Assembly: GCA_002422605.1 (NCBI GenBank)
Contig: DISW01000019.1
Location: forward strand, 62,001 to 126,000
Reading direction: 5' to 3'
Length of the DNA: 64,000 nt
Origin: Bacteriovoracaceae bacterium UBA6200
GTDB lineage: Bacteria > Bdellovibrionota > Bacteriovoracia > Bacteriovoracales > Bacteriovoracaceae
Under the pieces are notes generated by a model, which was not told the DNA's origin, did no database searches, and saw nothing but the letters and a program-made list of their open reading frames with translations. Numbering within the stretch: position 1 is the stretch's first letter; every line of letters starts with the position of its first letter. Position numbers and translations under genes: made by a program. Positions 25,753 through 34,104 of the stretch are shown here, piece by piece.

Positions 25753-26973
25753 ATGCCTAAATATCGGTACATCGGATTTACAGGAGAAGGCAGGAAGGTC
25801 GAGAATTCGATCGAAGCCGAAACTGTGCGTGATGCGAAGAGAATTCTTCGTCGTCAAAATATCCGTGCGACCAAAATCATCGAACCATCTTTTTTTGAAG
25901 CCGATCTTGGGCAATTTATGGTTGATAAAGGTTTGGCCCGTCCTTTCGGTCGAGTTGAACTTATGCGTTTTACCAGACAGTTAGCGATCCTTATTAATGC
26001 GGGAGTTCCTATTCTGGAATGTATGGAAATACTCCATAAGCAAGAACAGAATATGGTCCTGAAACGAGTGATAAGAAATATTACCACTCAAATTGAAGAA
26101 GGTAAGTCCCTCTTCGATGCAATGTCTCAGCAACAAGGCTTTGATAAACTTTATTGCGCTTTGGTTAGAGCGGGAGAATCTGCAGGTATTTTGGATAATA
26201 TTCTTAATAAGCTAGCTGAATTTTTAGAAAAAGCTGAAAAGCTCAAAAAACAAGTTAAGTCTGCCCTTACCTACCCGGTAATTGTTATCATAGTAGGAAT
26301 TGCAGTTGTTTTTGGTTTGATGACTTTTGTGGTTCCGCAATTTGTTGGGATTCTACAAGAGTCCAATCAAGAAATTCCATGGGTCACACAAACAGTAATG
26401 GATATTTCTGCCTTCTTCCAGAACTACACTTTATTATTGCTGGCGGGGATCGTGGCTTTTTTCATGATCTTCGTAAATTTCATTAAGACCAAAGAAGGCA
26501 AAAAAGCTTGGGACCGCTTCACGATGAAAGTTCCCCTCTTTGGAATGCTTATTATTAAAGGTAATCTTGGTTCATTCACGAGAACTCTTTCTACCATGTT
26601 GGCAGCCGGGGTTCCCATTATTGATTCATTGGAAATCTGTATTGAGACTCTCGACAATACCCAAATGGCTAAAGATTTAACGAAGGTTAGAAAGGCCGTA
26701 ATTGAGGGTAAGTCGATAACTGATCCTTTAGGGCGAATTAGTTATTTTCCACCACTTATTACTCAAATGATTAAGGTGGGAGAATCTACCGGTAATTTAG
26801 ATCAAATGCTTCTAAAAGTGGCCGATGTCTTCGAGGAAGAAGTTGAAGAGTTAGTAGGAAATATGACAAAGCTAATTGAGCCGCTCATCCTAGTAGTTTT
26901 AGGCGGGATCATTGGTTTTGTTCTAATTGCTATGTACTTACCAATTTTTATGTCTGCCGGTGGTGTAGAATAA
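25753..26973 (+). CDS. pilC: Type IV pilus inner-membrane platform protein PilC
   Basis: PilC is the inner-membrane platform through which PilB and PilT act on the pilus. The 406-residue protein shows two repeats of the GspF fold (FTRQLAILINAGVPILECMEIL near 75 and FTRTLSTMLAAGVPIIDSLEI near 278, each split here for length). It has three membrane helices (about 172-195, 222-243 and 375-398). The length and layout are standard. It starts 2 nt after the pilT stop. A 256-nt region with regulatory structure then precedes pilA. No pilS/pilR pair lies between pilC and pilA. Confidence 0.95.
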   Translation: MPKYRYIGFTGEGRKVENSIEAETVRDAKRILRRQNIRATKIIEPSFFEADLGQFMVDKGLARPFGRVELMRFTRQLAILINAGVPILECMEILHKQEQNMVLKRVIRNITTQIEEGKSLFDAMSQQQGFDKLYCALVRAGESAGILDNILNKLAEFLEKAEKLKKQVKSALTYPVIVIIVGIAVVFGLMTFVVPQFVGILQESNQEIPWVTQTVMDISAFFQNYTLLLLAGIVAFFMIFVNFIKTKEGKKAWDRFTMKVPLFGMLIIKGNLGSFTRTLSTMLAAGVPIIDSLEICIETLDNTQMAKDLTKVRKAVIEGKSITDPLGRISYFPPLITQMIKVGESTGNLDQMLLKVADVFEEEVEELVGNMTKLIEPLILVVLGGIIGFVLIAMYLPIFMSAGGVE

Positions 26974-27136
26974 AGTGGCCGGTATTCTTGGCAAACAGGT
27001 GTTCATTTAATTATGAGCTTAAAGTTGACTTGAAAGCATGGGTTTAAGTTATTGAAATTTATAATGACTTTTTTCCGTTATATTTAATAATAGATAGTAC
27101 AGATAGTTGGATTAAAATTTAACTTGGTCATTGCAG

Positions 27137-27215
27137 GACCTTTGAACTCTTAATGTTCAGAGATTATGGAATGGCCCGAATTCATACATTGTTCAGGTCT
27201 CTTAATGACTTGAAC
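27137..27215 (+). promoter_or_regulatory. Twin hairpins with identical loops in the pilA leader
   Basis: Two dyads lie in the 256-nt gap before pilA. The first is CTTTGAAC (27140-27147), loop TCTTAAT, GTTCAGAG (27155-27162). The second is GTTCAGGTC (27191-27199), the same loop TCTTAAT, GACTTGAAC (27207-27215). Each stem has one G-U pair. The loops are 52 bases apart. The left arm of the first (from GACC at 27137) can instead pair with the left arm of the second, with a two-base bulge, so alternative folding is possible. The Shine-Dalgarno AAGGAG begins two bases after the second hairpin. It may be a regulatory RNA leader or paired operators for pilA. Confidence 0.6.
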
Positions 27216-27229
27216 CTAAGGAGAGAATC

Positions 27230-27883
27230 ATGAAAAAATTTATGACGTCGCTTAAGCGGCAAGAGGGTTTTACCCTGGTTGAGTTGATGGTGGTTGTGGC
27301 CATCATTGGGTTACTTTCAGCAGTGGCCATTCCCAACTTTCGTAAGTACCAGGCGAAAGCGAAGATGTCAGAAGCTAAGCTTCAGCTTTCTTCTGTGTAT
27401 ACAGCGGAAACAGCTTTTTTCTCTGATTATAACATTTACCACTGGTGTCTTGGTTACATGGGTTACAATCCTCAGCGTGAAGTCTTAAATCGATACTATG
27501 CTATTGGTTTTGCCACAGCATCGACCATTAATACAGCCGCTTATGACGTAGCTGTTACATCAGGTCTCTCAAGTGCCCCAACTGACTGTCCAAACGCTGC
27601 TACTGCTGCTGATATGACTGATGTTAGTGCTGCTACTGGTCCCACTGCATCTGTGCCTGGGAATGCAAAAAGTTTTGCAGCAGGCAAAGGGGTCGGATCG
27701 GCCAAGGCCCTAGTTGCTTGGTTGCCTACCTCCGCAGTTGGTAGCCAGGCTGACCAGATGAACATGACTTTCACTGCCGGTGCTGTAGGTGTTATTGATG
27801 GAGACAATACAACAGATGCACTTGCTTCCAAACTGACTATCGATCATCAAAAAATGTTTCGAGTAGTTAAAAACGGATTCTAA
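27230..27883 (+). CDS. pilA: Type IV major pilin PilA
   Basis: This 217-residue prepilin has a 13-residue leader ending in Gly, then the classic type IV N-terminus FTLVELMVVVAIIG, with Glu at mature position 5. Prepilin peptidase (gene at 30452) would cleave before the Phe. The mature pilin keeps the hydrophobic helix (to about residue 34) followed by a globular domain with two cysteines (in HWCLGY and TDCPNA) that could form a disulfide loop. The middle section is rich in Ala, Thr and Ser. A strong SD (AAGGAG) and a structured leader suggest tight expression control. The gene is followed by a terminator. Confidence 0.95.
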   Translation: MKKFMTSLKRQEGFTLVELMVVVAIIGLLSAVAIPNFRKYQAKAKMSEAKLQLSSVYTAETAFFSDYNIYHWCLGYMGYNPQREVLNRYYAIGFATASTINTAAYDVAVTSGLSSAPTDCPNAATAADMTDVSAATGPTASVPGNAKSFAAGKGVGSAKALVAWLPTSAVGSQADQMNMTFTAGAVGVIDGDNTTDALASKLTIDHQKMFRVVKNGF

Positions 27884-27902
27884 GATTGAATTAAAATACT
27901 CT

Positions 27903-27933
27903 AAAAAAAGCCTTCCTTCGGGAAGGCTTTTTT
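27903..27933. terminator. Bidirectional rho-independent terminator after pilA
   Basis: A seven-A run, GCCTTCC, loop TTCG, GGAAGGC, then six T. It ends pilA on the plus strand and the TPR gene on the minus strand; the minus-strand stop codon starts at 27934, at its edge. Confidence 0.92.
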
Positions 27934-28756
27934 ATTGATCATGCCGAAAGATTTTATAAGGAGTGAAAGGTTTAGGAGCGGAATAAACACCTTGAGATTG
28001 TTTATAAGAATTCCCTTCCGCATCTTTATAGTCACAATCATCTCTACCCTCATTCAAACATTGTAAATCAACAGTAGCTTTCAAGGAGTAAATATCAGAA
28101 GAAAGTTTCTTTTTAAGTAAGGGATCTTTAGCATTTTGATAATTTTCATAAAGTAATTGTAGGGTAGTGTTAGGATCGCCCTTTATCTCATGCTGTAGTT
28201 TAATAATGAGGGAAGTTATAAAGTGAGGAGCTTCTGGCAAATTTTTAATTCTTTCAAAATGATCTAAGCCTTTTTGAAAATCACCAAGCTCAATATAATA
28301 ATTAAAACCTTGATTAAAATTTAAATTGTAATCATCAGGGTAATACTCAAGACCTTTCGCCATGATAAGAGACGCAGCTTCCGGATCATCTTTAATGATA
28401 GATAGGTACTGGCCCCCATAAAGATAATTCTCATAGAACTTAGGATCTAATTCTGAAATATTATTAAACCGAATATACATCCAGTTATTAAGCGGACTAC
28501 CGCGATAATGCTCCGTATCTGATTCAAGAAGAGTTTGAATCCATATTAAGTCTGCAATTAACCGCTTATTTCCCATTGAAAATAATTTAAGAAAAAAGGA
28601 GTCAATATTGATTGCTGAATCTTGCTTCTCTACAATGATCTCTGGGCGCTTAGAGTGTTGATGGAAATACAAGGCCAAAAGAAAAAAACAAACAGCAGTG
28701 AATCCCAAGAGTATAGTGTTTTTAATATTTAATTTGCCAAGTGTCCTTAAAGTCAT
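27932..28756 (-). CDS. TPR-like membrane-anchored protein of the pil cluster
   Basis: The 274-residue product has one N-terminal membrane helix (about 14-32), a conserved-looking motif after it (NKRLIADLIWIQTL) and tetratricopeptide-like helical repeats (about 95-210). The C-terminus has two cysteines (LQCLNEGRDDCDY). It lies between pilA and the ABC transporter genes, where Myxococcus xanthus carries pilG before pilH and pilI, but here it is on the opposite strand. Equivalence to PilG is inferred from position only. Its start is 12 nt from the start of the divergent ATPase gene. Confidence 0.75.
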   Translation of the reverse strand: MTLRTLGKLNIKNTILLGFTAVCFFLLALYFHQHSKRPEIIVEKQDSAINIDSFFLKLFSMGNKRLIADLIWIQTLLESDTEHYRGSPLNNWMYIRFNNISELDPKFYENYLYGGQYLSIIKDDPEAASLIMAKGLEYYPDDYNLNFNQGFNYYIELGDFQKGLDHFERIKNLPEAPHFITSLIIKLQHEIKGDPNTTLQLLYENYQNAKDPLLKKKLSSDIYSLKATVDLQCLNEGRDDCDYKDAEGNSYKQSQGVYSAPKPFTPYKIFRHDQ

Positions 28757-28768
28757 AACATTAAGTAT

Positions 28769-29677
28769 ATGATAGTGTTCAACGGTGTATCCAAGATTTT
28801 TAAATCAGATCTCCTGAGTCAACCATTTGTTGCTCTAGATAATGTTTCTTTTGAGATTCCTCGTGGTTCCATGGTTGGTTTTCTTGGGGCCAATGGCGCT
28901 GGCAAAACAACCTCTCTTAAAATAATAATGGATTTTATTAGACCAACTTCTGGTCAGGTTGATTTCACCAATCTCGGCAGCGATCGAAGTGGGATCTTTA
29001 AGAAAATTGGTTTTTTGCCAGAACGCCCCTATTTTTATCAAAATCTTACCGGCCATGAATTTTTGTCTTTTATGGGTTCTTTATCCGAAGTCCCGTCTAT
29101 GCAGTTAAAAAAGGAAATTCAAAAATGGGCCCCTCGTTTTAAAATTGATCATGCTCTCAATAGACAACTTAAAACTTATTCTAAGGGCATGCTTCAAAGA
29201 GTCGGTTTTTTGGCCACGATTCTGCACAATCCTGAACTCATCATTCTTGATGAACCCCTTTCTGGACTGGATCCCATTGGCCGTAAAGAACTTAAAGACG
29301 TGATTGTTGAGGTTCATCGGGAAGGAAAAACAGTTTTTTTTAGTAGCCACATTGTTCCCGATATTGAAGAAATTTGTGATCGTGTGATTTTTCTTAAAGA
29401 AGGAAAACTTGTTTACGACGGCACTGTTGATAAACTTCTTCAAAGCGAAGGTCAGACTGAGTACATTGTGAAGTACAGAGCACCTAGTGAATATACTCCA
29501 CAAACTGACGTTAAAGAACGGCAGATTTTCCCTGGGAACCTTCATTCATCGACTGTTTCAGAAACGTCTAAGAATGAGCTTCTGAAAGAATTAGTAGATC
29601 GAAATCTGGACGTTATAGGTATTGAGCATATAAAGCCTTCATTGGAAGAAATTTTTTACCACATTAAATCGAATTAA
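28769..29677 (+). CDS. pilH: ABC transporter ATPase, PilH-like
   Basis: The 302-residue ABC ATPase has Walker A (GANGAGKTTS), signature YSKGMLQ, Walker B with LIILDEPLSGLDP, and a switch His in FFSSHI. The C-terminal extension (from about 215) is typical of ABC-2 type exporters. With the permease 1 nt downstream it forms an inner-membrane transporter. In Myxococcus the pilH/pilI transporter sits at the same place between pilA and pilD, and has been reported to be needed for pilus assembly or pilin export. I use that name by context. The substrate is unknown. Confidence 0.85.
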   Translation: MIVFNGVSKIFKSDLLSQPFVALDNVSFEIPRGSMVGFLGANGAGKTTSLKIIMDFIRPTSGQVDFTNLGSDRSGIFKKIGFLPERPYFYQNLTGHEFLSFMGSLSEVPSMQLKKEIQKWAPRFKIDHALNRQLKTYSKGMLQRVGFLATILHNPELIILDEPLSGLDPIGRKELKDVIVEVHREGKTVFFSSHIVPDIEEICDRVIFLKEGKLVYDGTVDKLLQSEGQTEYIVKYRAPSEYTPQTDVKERQIFPGNLHSSTVSETSKNELLKELVDRNLDVIGIEHIKPSLEEIFYHIKSN

Positions 29678-29678
29678 A

Positions 29679-30449
29679 ATGTTAAATAAAATTCTCATAA
29701 TATCTTTTTATACGCTTAAAGAAATTCTTAAAAGTCGAATTCTCTATGTTACTTTGCTAATTGGTATCGCGCTGATGGTGGTGACCTATGTTGCGACGGA
29801 GTTTACGTTTGGAGTTCCAGAAAAGGTAGCGCTGGACTTCGGCCTCGGTATGTTATCGCTTTCATCATTGGGGATATCTCTTTTTATGGGTGCTACACTC
29901 CTACCCAATGAAATAAACTCCAGAACTGTCTATATGGTCATCTCCAGGCCGGTTCCCCGTTGGGTGTTTATCACGGGGAAGATTATTGGTCTCATGAGTG
30001 TATTGCTAATTAACATAGCCTTCCTTTCAGTTTTGACCTTGCTTTGCTCCTATCTTTTGGGTGGGGAAATTAATCAGGCCATTATCTTCGCTATCCTGTT
30101 TAATGTTTTGGAATGCATGCTTCTATTGTTGGTAGTAGTCTTCTTTTCACTTTTTTGTAACACCATTCTCAGTACTTCTATTTCTTTACTCGTCCTTATG
30201 CTTGGGCACGCTATTAAAGAAACTCAAAACATAGGATTCGTTGAGAGTCGGGCCTTTATAAAAACTGTTCTTGAGGTTTATCATTTGATACTCCCGGGCT
30301 TTTATAAACTTAATCTAAAAGACTTTGTCATATACAATCAAACCATTGAGACTTCTTATATTCTCAATTCTTTCTTATATGGAAGTTGTTACAGTTTGTT
30401 TCTTTTTTGCCTGATCGTTGTCATCTTTAACCGTAAAAATCTGGACTAA
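29679..30449 (+). CDS. pilI: ABC-2 type permease, PilI-like
   Basis: The 256-residue protein has six predicted membrane helices in the ABC-2 permease pattern: one near 17-37, one near 56-72, a cluster at about 100-170, and a last helix near 230-250. Segments such as EINSRTVYMVISRPVPRW are common in this family. It starts 1 nt after the ATPase stop and ends 2 nt before pilD, so the three are one operon. Its role in pilus biogenesis is inferred from the Myxococcus pil order; the transported substrate is not visible from the sequence. Confidence 0.82.
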   Translation: MLNKILIISFYTLKEILKSRILYVTLLIGIALMVVTYVATEFTFGVPEKVALDFGLGMLSLSSLGISLFMGATLLPNEINSRTVYMVISRPVPRWVFITGKIIGLMSVLLINIAFLSVLTLLCSYLLGGEINQAIIFAILFNVLECMLLLLVVVFFSLFCNTILSTSISLLVLMLGHAIKETQNIGFVESRAFIKTVLEVYHLILPGFYKLNLKDFVIYNQTIETSYILNSFLYGSCYSLFLFCLIVVIFNRKNLD

Positions 30450-30451
30450 TA

Positions 30452-31222
30452 ATGAGAATGCTTCTCGATATTTATTTTTTTATTTTTGGTCTTTTGATCG
30501 GAAGCTTCCTCAATGTCGTTATTTTAAGATTACCTAACAAGATAAACATGGTTACGAAGCGTTCGGCTTGCCCATCTTGTGGCAATCAATTGAAGTGGTA
30601 CCACAATATACCGGTTTTAAGCTTTTTGTTCCTGCGTGGAAAATGCGCTTTCTGTGGAATTCGAATTTCATGGCGCTATCCCTTGATTGAAATTTTCACC
30701 GGACTCGTTTCGGTCTGGCTAATACCTCAAGATTTTTCTTTAATAGGAATGACTCATTTTCTGTTCTTTTTTACTGTTGCCTGTATATTCATCTGCCACT
30801 TTATGATTGACCTGGACCATCACCTATTACTAGATTCCCTAAATCTTTATTTACTGGCCGTCTTTCTTTCCTTCGTCATTTTCTACTTCCATTGGAGTTA
30901 CTGGTTAATGGGAGCTGCCATTGGTTTTGGTGTTCCTTTGTTTGTAACCTGGCTTTTCTATAAATTACGAGGACAAATAGGACTTGGCGGTGGTGATATT
31001 AAACTTTATGGAATATTAGGTCTCTATTTTGGACCTGTCGGTATCATCTTCACCATATTTTTGAGTTGTCTGGTAGGGGCAATAATTGGCTTAGGTTTGA
31101 TTGCTTCAAATAGAATGACCAAGGATAAGCCTATGGCCTTTGGTCCTTCCATCCTTCTGGTGGCCGCCTTTCAAATATTTTTTCCGCAATATGCTTCCAT
31201 TGTGCAATCATGGTTCTTCTAA
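30452..31222 (+). CDS. pilD: Prepilin peptidase/N-methyltransferase PilD
   Basis: PilD removes the leader of PilA and N-methylates the new Phe at the inner membrane. The 256-residue protein has the N-terminal signature GSFLNVVILRLP, two CxxC pairs (CPSCG and CAFCG), and the two catalytic aspartates, in DLDHH and in GGGDIKLYG (GxGD type). It has about seven or eight membrane helices. The start may be the first Met at 30452 or the Met at 30458. It ends the operon that began with the ABC transporter, and a new promoter precedes pilM. Confidence 0.93.
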   Translation: MRMLLDIYFFIFGLLIGSFLNVVILRLPNKINMVTKRSACPSCGNQLKWYHNIPVLSFLFLRGKCAFCGIRISWRYPLIEIFTGLVSVWLIPQDFSLIGMTHFLFFFTVACIFICHFMIDLDHHLLLDSLNLYLLAVFLSFVIFYFHWSYWLMGAAIGFGVPLFVTWLFYKLRGQIGLGGGDIKLYGILGLYFGPVGIIFTIFLSCLVGAIIGLGLIASNRMTKDKPMAFGPSILLVAAFQIFFPQYASIVQSWFF

Positions 31223-31242
31223 TAATGTGAGGCACTAAATCC

Positions 31243-31272
31243 TTGATAACTCATTCGGAGTTTGCCTATAAT
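31243..31272 (+). promoter_or_regulatory. Sigma-70 promoter for pilMNOPQ
   Basis: TTGATA (31243-31248), 18-base spacer and a perfect TATAAT (31267-31272), 38 nt before the pilM start. It would drive the pilM-N-O-P-Q run. Confidence 0.72.
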
Positions 31273-31310
31273 TAATTAAGTTTATTTATCTCTCAAAGAC
31301 AGGGACGACT

Positions 31311-32405
31311 TTGGCAGGACCATCACTTAAAGAACAATTAGATGAACTCCTAGGGAAATTAAATCCAGGGAGTGTAGTTGGGCTCGATATCGGAGCTCAT
31401 AGTATAAAAGTGTGCGAAATCTCCGGCTCAACTGGCAAAATAAAACTCGAAAAATTCGGCGTCTTTACACTCTCTGAAGCTGCTATCATCGAAGACGAAA
31501 TGCAAAAGCCCTCTGAGATTGCAGAGGGCGCCCTCGAAGCTTTAGCACAGGCAAACATAAAATCCAAAACAGTGTGCTTAGGCTTGTTTGGGCCTAATAC
31601 AATGACCAAACGTCTTAGTACTCCTGAAGGCACTAAAGAAGAAATTGAAGATCATGTGTTATGGGAAGCTGAACAATATATCACCTTCGGCGCAGATGAT
31701 TCTCAAATTGATTTTTTCATTATTGGAGAAAATGAGGGTGGTGGTAAGGACGCTATAGTCGCTGCTGCTAAACTAGAAGTTGTTGATTCATTCTGCGAAC
31801 TCCTTAAAGAAGAAGCAAAGTTAACGGTCAGATTGGTAGATTTAAATGTTATTGCCTTATCTAATGCTTTTGAACAAATAGTTGGTGACGATATAGATGA
31901 ATATTCTCAAGGAACGCTTTTACTCGATTTCGGTGCCCAAAGTACAAAAATCGTCGTTTATAAAAAAGGCGGGCCTATTTTTACCAAAGAGATTCCTGTT
32001 GGTGGAGGCTTAATTACTGAAGAGATTCAGCGCCAAATGGGAGTCAGTTATGAAGAAGCAGAAGATTTAAAAACTACGCCAGATGAGAATGGTAATCTTC
32101 CGGAAGAAATTTTAAATATTATAAATTACCAGGTCGATCTTCAAGTCGCTGAAGTAAGAAAGAATATTAACTTTTATGTGACCCAAGGTAGTGCCGAAAG
32201 AGTTAATTACTGTTTTATAACTGGGGGGTCTTCTCTCCTGCCAGGGCTAATAGATAAATTAACAGTCGTAGCAGGAATTCCAGTTGAACGGCTGGATGTT
32301 TTTTCTGGTATTAAAATAAATAATCAGAAGCTTGATTTTGACCTGGATCATTTAGCTGCAATCTCTCCGGTAGCTTTAGGGCTTGCCATGAGGAAGTTGG
32401 GCTAA
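31311..32405 (+). CDS. pilM: Type IV pilus assembly protein PilM
   Basis: PilM is an actin-like cytoplasmic ATP-binding protein that anchors the PilN-PilO-PilP alignment complex. The 364-residue product has the FtsA/MreB-like phosphate loops (GLDIGAHSIKV near the N-terminus and DFGAQSTKIV near 204) and the C-terminal ITGGSSLLPGL motif. The start is TTG at 31311 with AGGGA five bases before it. The stop is 1 nt before pilN, the usual gene order. Confidence 0.94.
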   Translation: MAGPSLKEQLDELLGKLNPGSVVGLDIGAHSIKVCEISGSTGKIKLEKFGVFTLSEAAIIEDEMQKPSEIAEGALEALAQANIKSKTVCLGLFGPNTMTKRLSTPEGTKEEIEDHVLWEAEQYITFGADDSQIDFFIIGENEGGGKDAIVAAAKLEVVDSFCELLKEEAKLTVRLVDLNVIALSNAFEQIVGDDIDEYSQGTLLLDFGAQSTKIVVYKKGGPIFTKEIPVGGGLITEEIQRQMGVSYEEAEDLKTTPDENGNLPEEILNIINYQVDLQVAEVRKNINFYVTQGSAERVNYCFITGGSSLLPGLIDKLTVVAGIPVERLDVFSGIKINNQKLDFDLDHLAAISPVALGLAMRKLG

Positions 32406-32406
32406 A

Positions 32407-33000
32407 ATGATTAAAATTAACCTCAGCAATACTAAAAAACAGGTCGATATTTCCAATATTGGTGGCTTTGACTTCACCAAAATGAAGATTAAGGCCGTGT
32501 TACTCGTTGTTGTTCTTGTTTATCTTCCTGATTTTACGATTGTCCCAATGTGGGAGAAAGAAACGGAAGATACAAATCAGATTATTCAAACCAAGCAAAT
32601 AGAATTGTCTCGATTAAAAAAGAAAGTGACTGAATCTCAGGATATGGAAAAGCAAATCCTTGAACTTAAAGCTCAGGAAGAAAATCTTGGGAAAAAACTA
32701 ACTGCAGTTAAACAGGCTATTTCCGAGAAGAAAAACCCGGCACCTCTATTATTGTATATTGCTAAGAATGTCCCAGAAGAGCTTTGGATCAATAGCTTAA
32801 CCCTTGAAGATGATAAATTGTCTATTAAGGGAGAGGCTTATGACTATACGAGTATAGGTAACTTTATGAATAACCTAAAGTCATCTGTATTCATACGTGA
32901 AGCTAATATTACCAGTACGAGTAGTGTTGTTAGACCTTCAGACAAACGTAGGCTTGAAACTTTTGAAGTGAACTTTGTGATTGCGAGGTTTGACCAATGA
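32407..33000 (+). CDS. pilN: Type IV pilus assembly protein PilN
   Basis: This 197-residue inner-membrane protein has a short cytoplasmic N-terminus that begins with the PilN-type MIKINLSNTKKQ (the segment that binds PilM). A membrane helix (about 26-43), a long coiled coil (about 55-105) and a small periplasmic ferredoxin-like domain follow. It joins PilO to form the alignment complex between platform and secretin. The stop overlaps the pilO start as ATGA. Confidence 0.9.
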   Translation: MIKINLSNTKKQVDISNIGGFDFTKMKIKAVLLVVVLVYLPDFTIVPMWEKETEDTNQIIQTKQIELSRLKKKVTESQDMEKQILELKAQEENLGKKLTAVKQAISEKKNPAPLLLYIAKNVPEELWINSLTLEDDKLSIKGEAYDYTSIGNFMNNLKSSVFIREANITSTSSVVRPSDKRRLETFEVNFVIARFDQ

Positions 33001-33590
33001 AAGATTTGGTAAATAAACTTATCTCAAATGCTCACGTTCTTATCCTGATTTATGGTCTTTATGGGCTCTACACTGCCTGGGAAGAACATACTTTGAAACA
33101 GGAAGAATTAAATGCTCAAATAGTTCAAATTGATAATGACGTAGTTCAGAATCAGAAGCGCCTTAAAGAAATTCAGGAATTCGTAAAGAAAGCGGATGAA
33201 TATAAGGTGAGAGTTGAAGAAGTTGCAAAAAATATTGAATCAGTTCAAAAACAGCTTCCTGCTGACATTAACGATTCACAAATCATCTCATTCTTCCAAA
33301 ATGAGATTAATGGTTTAAATATAAAAGATGCGAGCATTACTCCTGGTCGTTCTGAAACCAGTACTTACTTTATCTCTAAGGAATATAAGCTCCAGGGAAA
33401 AGGTACTTTTTTGCAATTTCTTATTTTCTTTGAGAGAATTGGTAATGCAGACCGAATTTATAATATTAAGAATCTAAAACTCAGTAAGGGCAATGAATCT
33501 CAAAAAGGTCGCTTTCAAATGGTAACCGGCGAAGGAGTTATTCAGGCTTTTCGTTACAATCCGGATTTCCGGGTTGATCGGGGTTTTTAG
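32997..33590 (+). CDS. pilO: Type IV pilus assembly protein PilO
   Basis: The 197-residue protein shares the PilN layout: an N-terminal membrane helix (about 10-28), a coiled coil (about 30-85) and a periplasmic domain with segments such as FLQFLIFFERI. It pairs with PilN in the inner-membrane alignment complex. It is equal in length to PilN but not similar in sequence. It overlaps pilN by 4 nt and ends 4 nt before pilP. Confidence 0.9.
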   Translation: MKDLVNKLISNAHVLILIYGLYGLYTAWEEHTLKQEELNAQIVQIDNDVVQNQKRLKEIQEFVKKADEYKVRVEEVAKNIESVQKQLPADINDSQIISFFQNEINGLNIKDASITPGRSETSTYFISKEYKLQGKGTFLQFLIFFERIGNADRIYNIKNLKLSKGNESQKGRFQMVTGEGVIQAFRYNPDFRVDRGF

Positions 33591-33594
33591 TTAA

Positions 33595-34059
33595 ATGAAA
33601 GTATTATTAGTTTCATTTATTCTTTTTTCCATCGGGGCAGTCGCTGCCCCTCCGAAGTCTTTGGAAAATTTCTTCGGAGATAAGACGAAAATTGATAATC
33701 CATTCAATCTTCGAGATCCATTCAAATCACCTCCAGCTAAAACTGAAGCCAAAAAAGACAAACGTGGCTTCTATGTTTCCGATAAAGGGCAGTATACTAA
33801 TATTGGAGATGTTTCTTTTGACCAAATTTCTGTTCATCAATTAAAAGTAGTTGGTGTTTTGATTGGTAAAGAGCGGCGAGCATTAGTAAATACTGCTGAG
33901 AAAGACAAAATTATTATTTTAAAAGAAGGTCAAAAGATTGGACCTGAAGCCGCTGAACTAAAAGCTATTCTCCCCGGGGGGATCGTATTAGTTGAGAAAA
34001 TTGTTAATGTATATGGTGAAGAAGAATATTTAGAAACGGTCATACCCATTTCGAAATAA
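33595..34059 (+). CDS. pilP: Type IV pilus assembly protein PilP
   Basis: PilP links the PilN/PilO complex to the secretin. The 154-residue product has a signal peptide, a Pro/Lys-rich linker with the conserved-looking NPFNLRDPFKSPP, and a C-terminal beta domain (LKVVGVLIGKERRALVNT, ILKEGQKIG) that fits the PilP HR domain. There is no lipobox cysteine, unlike many PilP lipoproteins, so it is probably a soluble periplasmic protein. It is followed after 45 nt by pilQ. Confidence 0.9.
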   Translation: MKVLLVSFILFSIGAVAAPPKSLENFFGDKTKIDNPFNLRDPFKSPPAKTEAKKDKRGFYVSDKGQYTNIGDVSFDQISVHQLKVVGVLIGKERRALVNTAEKDKIIILKEGQKIGPEAAELKAILPGGIVLVEKIVNVYGEEEYLETVIPISK

Positions 34060-34104
34060 TCTTATAGAATTAATATACAAGGGCTTATCTTAAGGAAGAG
34101 AAGT

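Noticed and set aside
26990..27015. A sigma-54-like TTGGCA element before pilA.
   Set aside because: The -12 half does not show the GC at the required spacing, so I do not call a sigma-54 promoter.
29105..29545. A 146-codon minus-strand frame inside the ABC ATPase gene.
   Set aside because: The plus-strand frame carries all ABC motifs; the antisense frame is a by-product of codon use.
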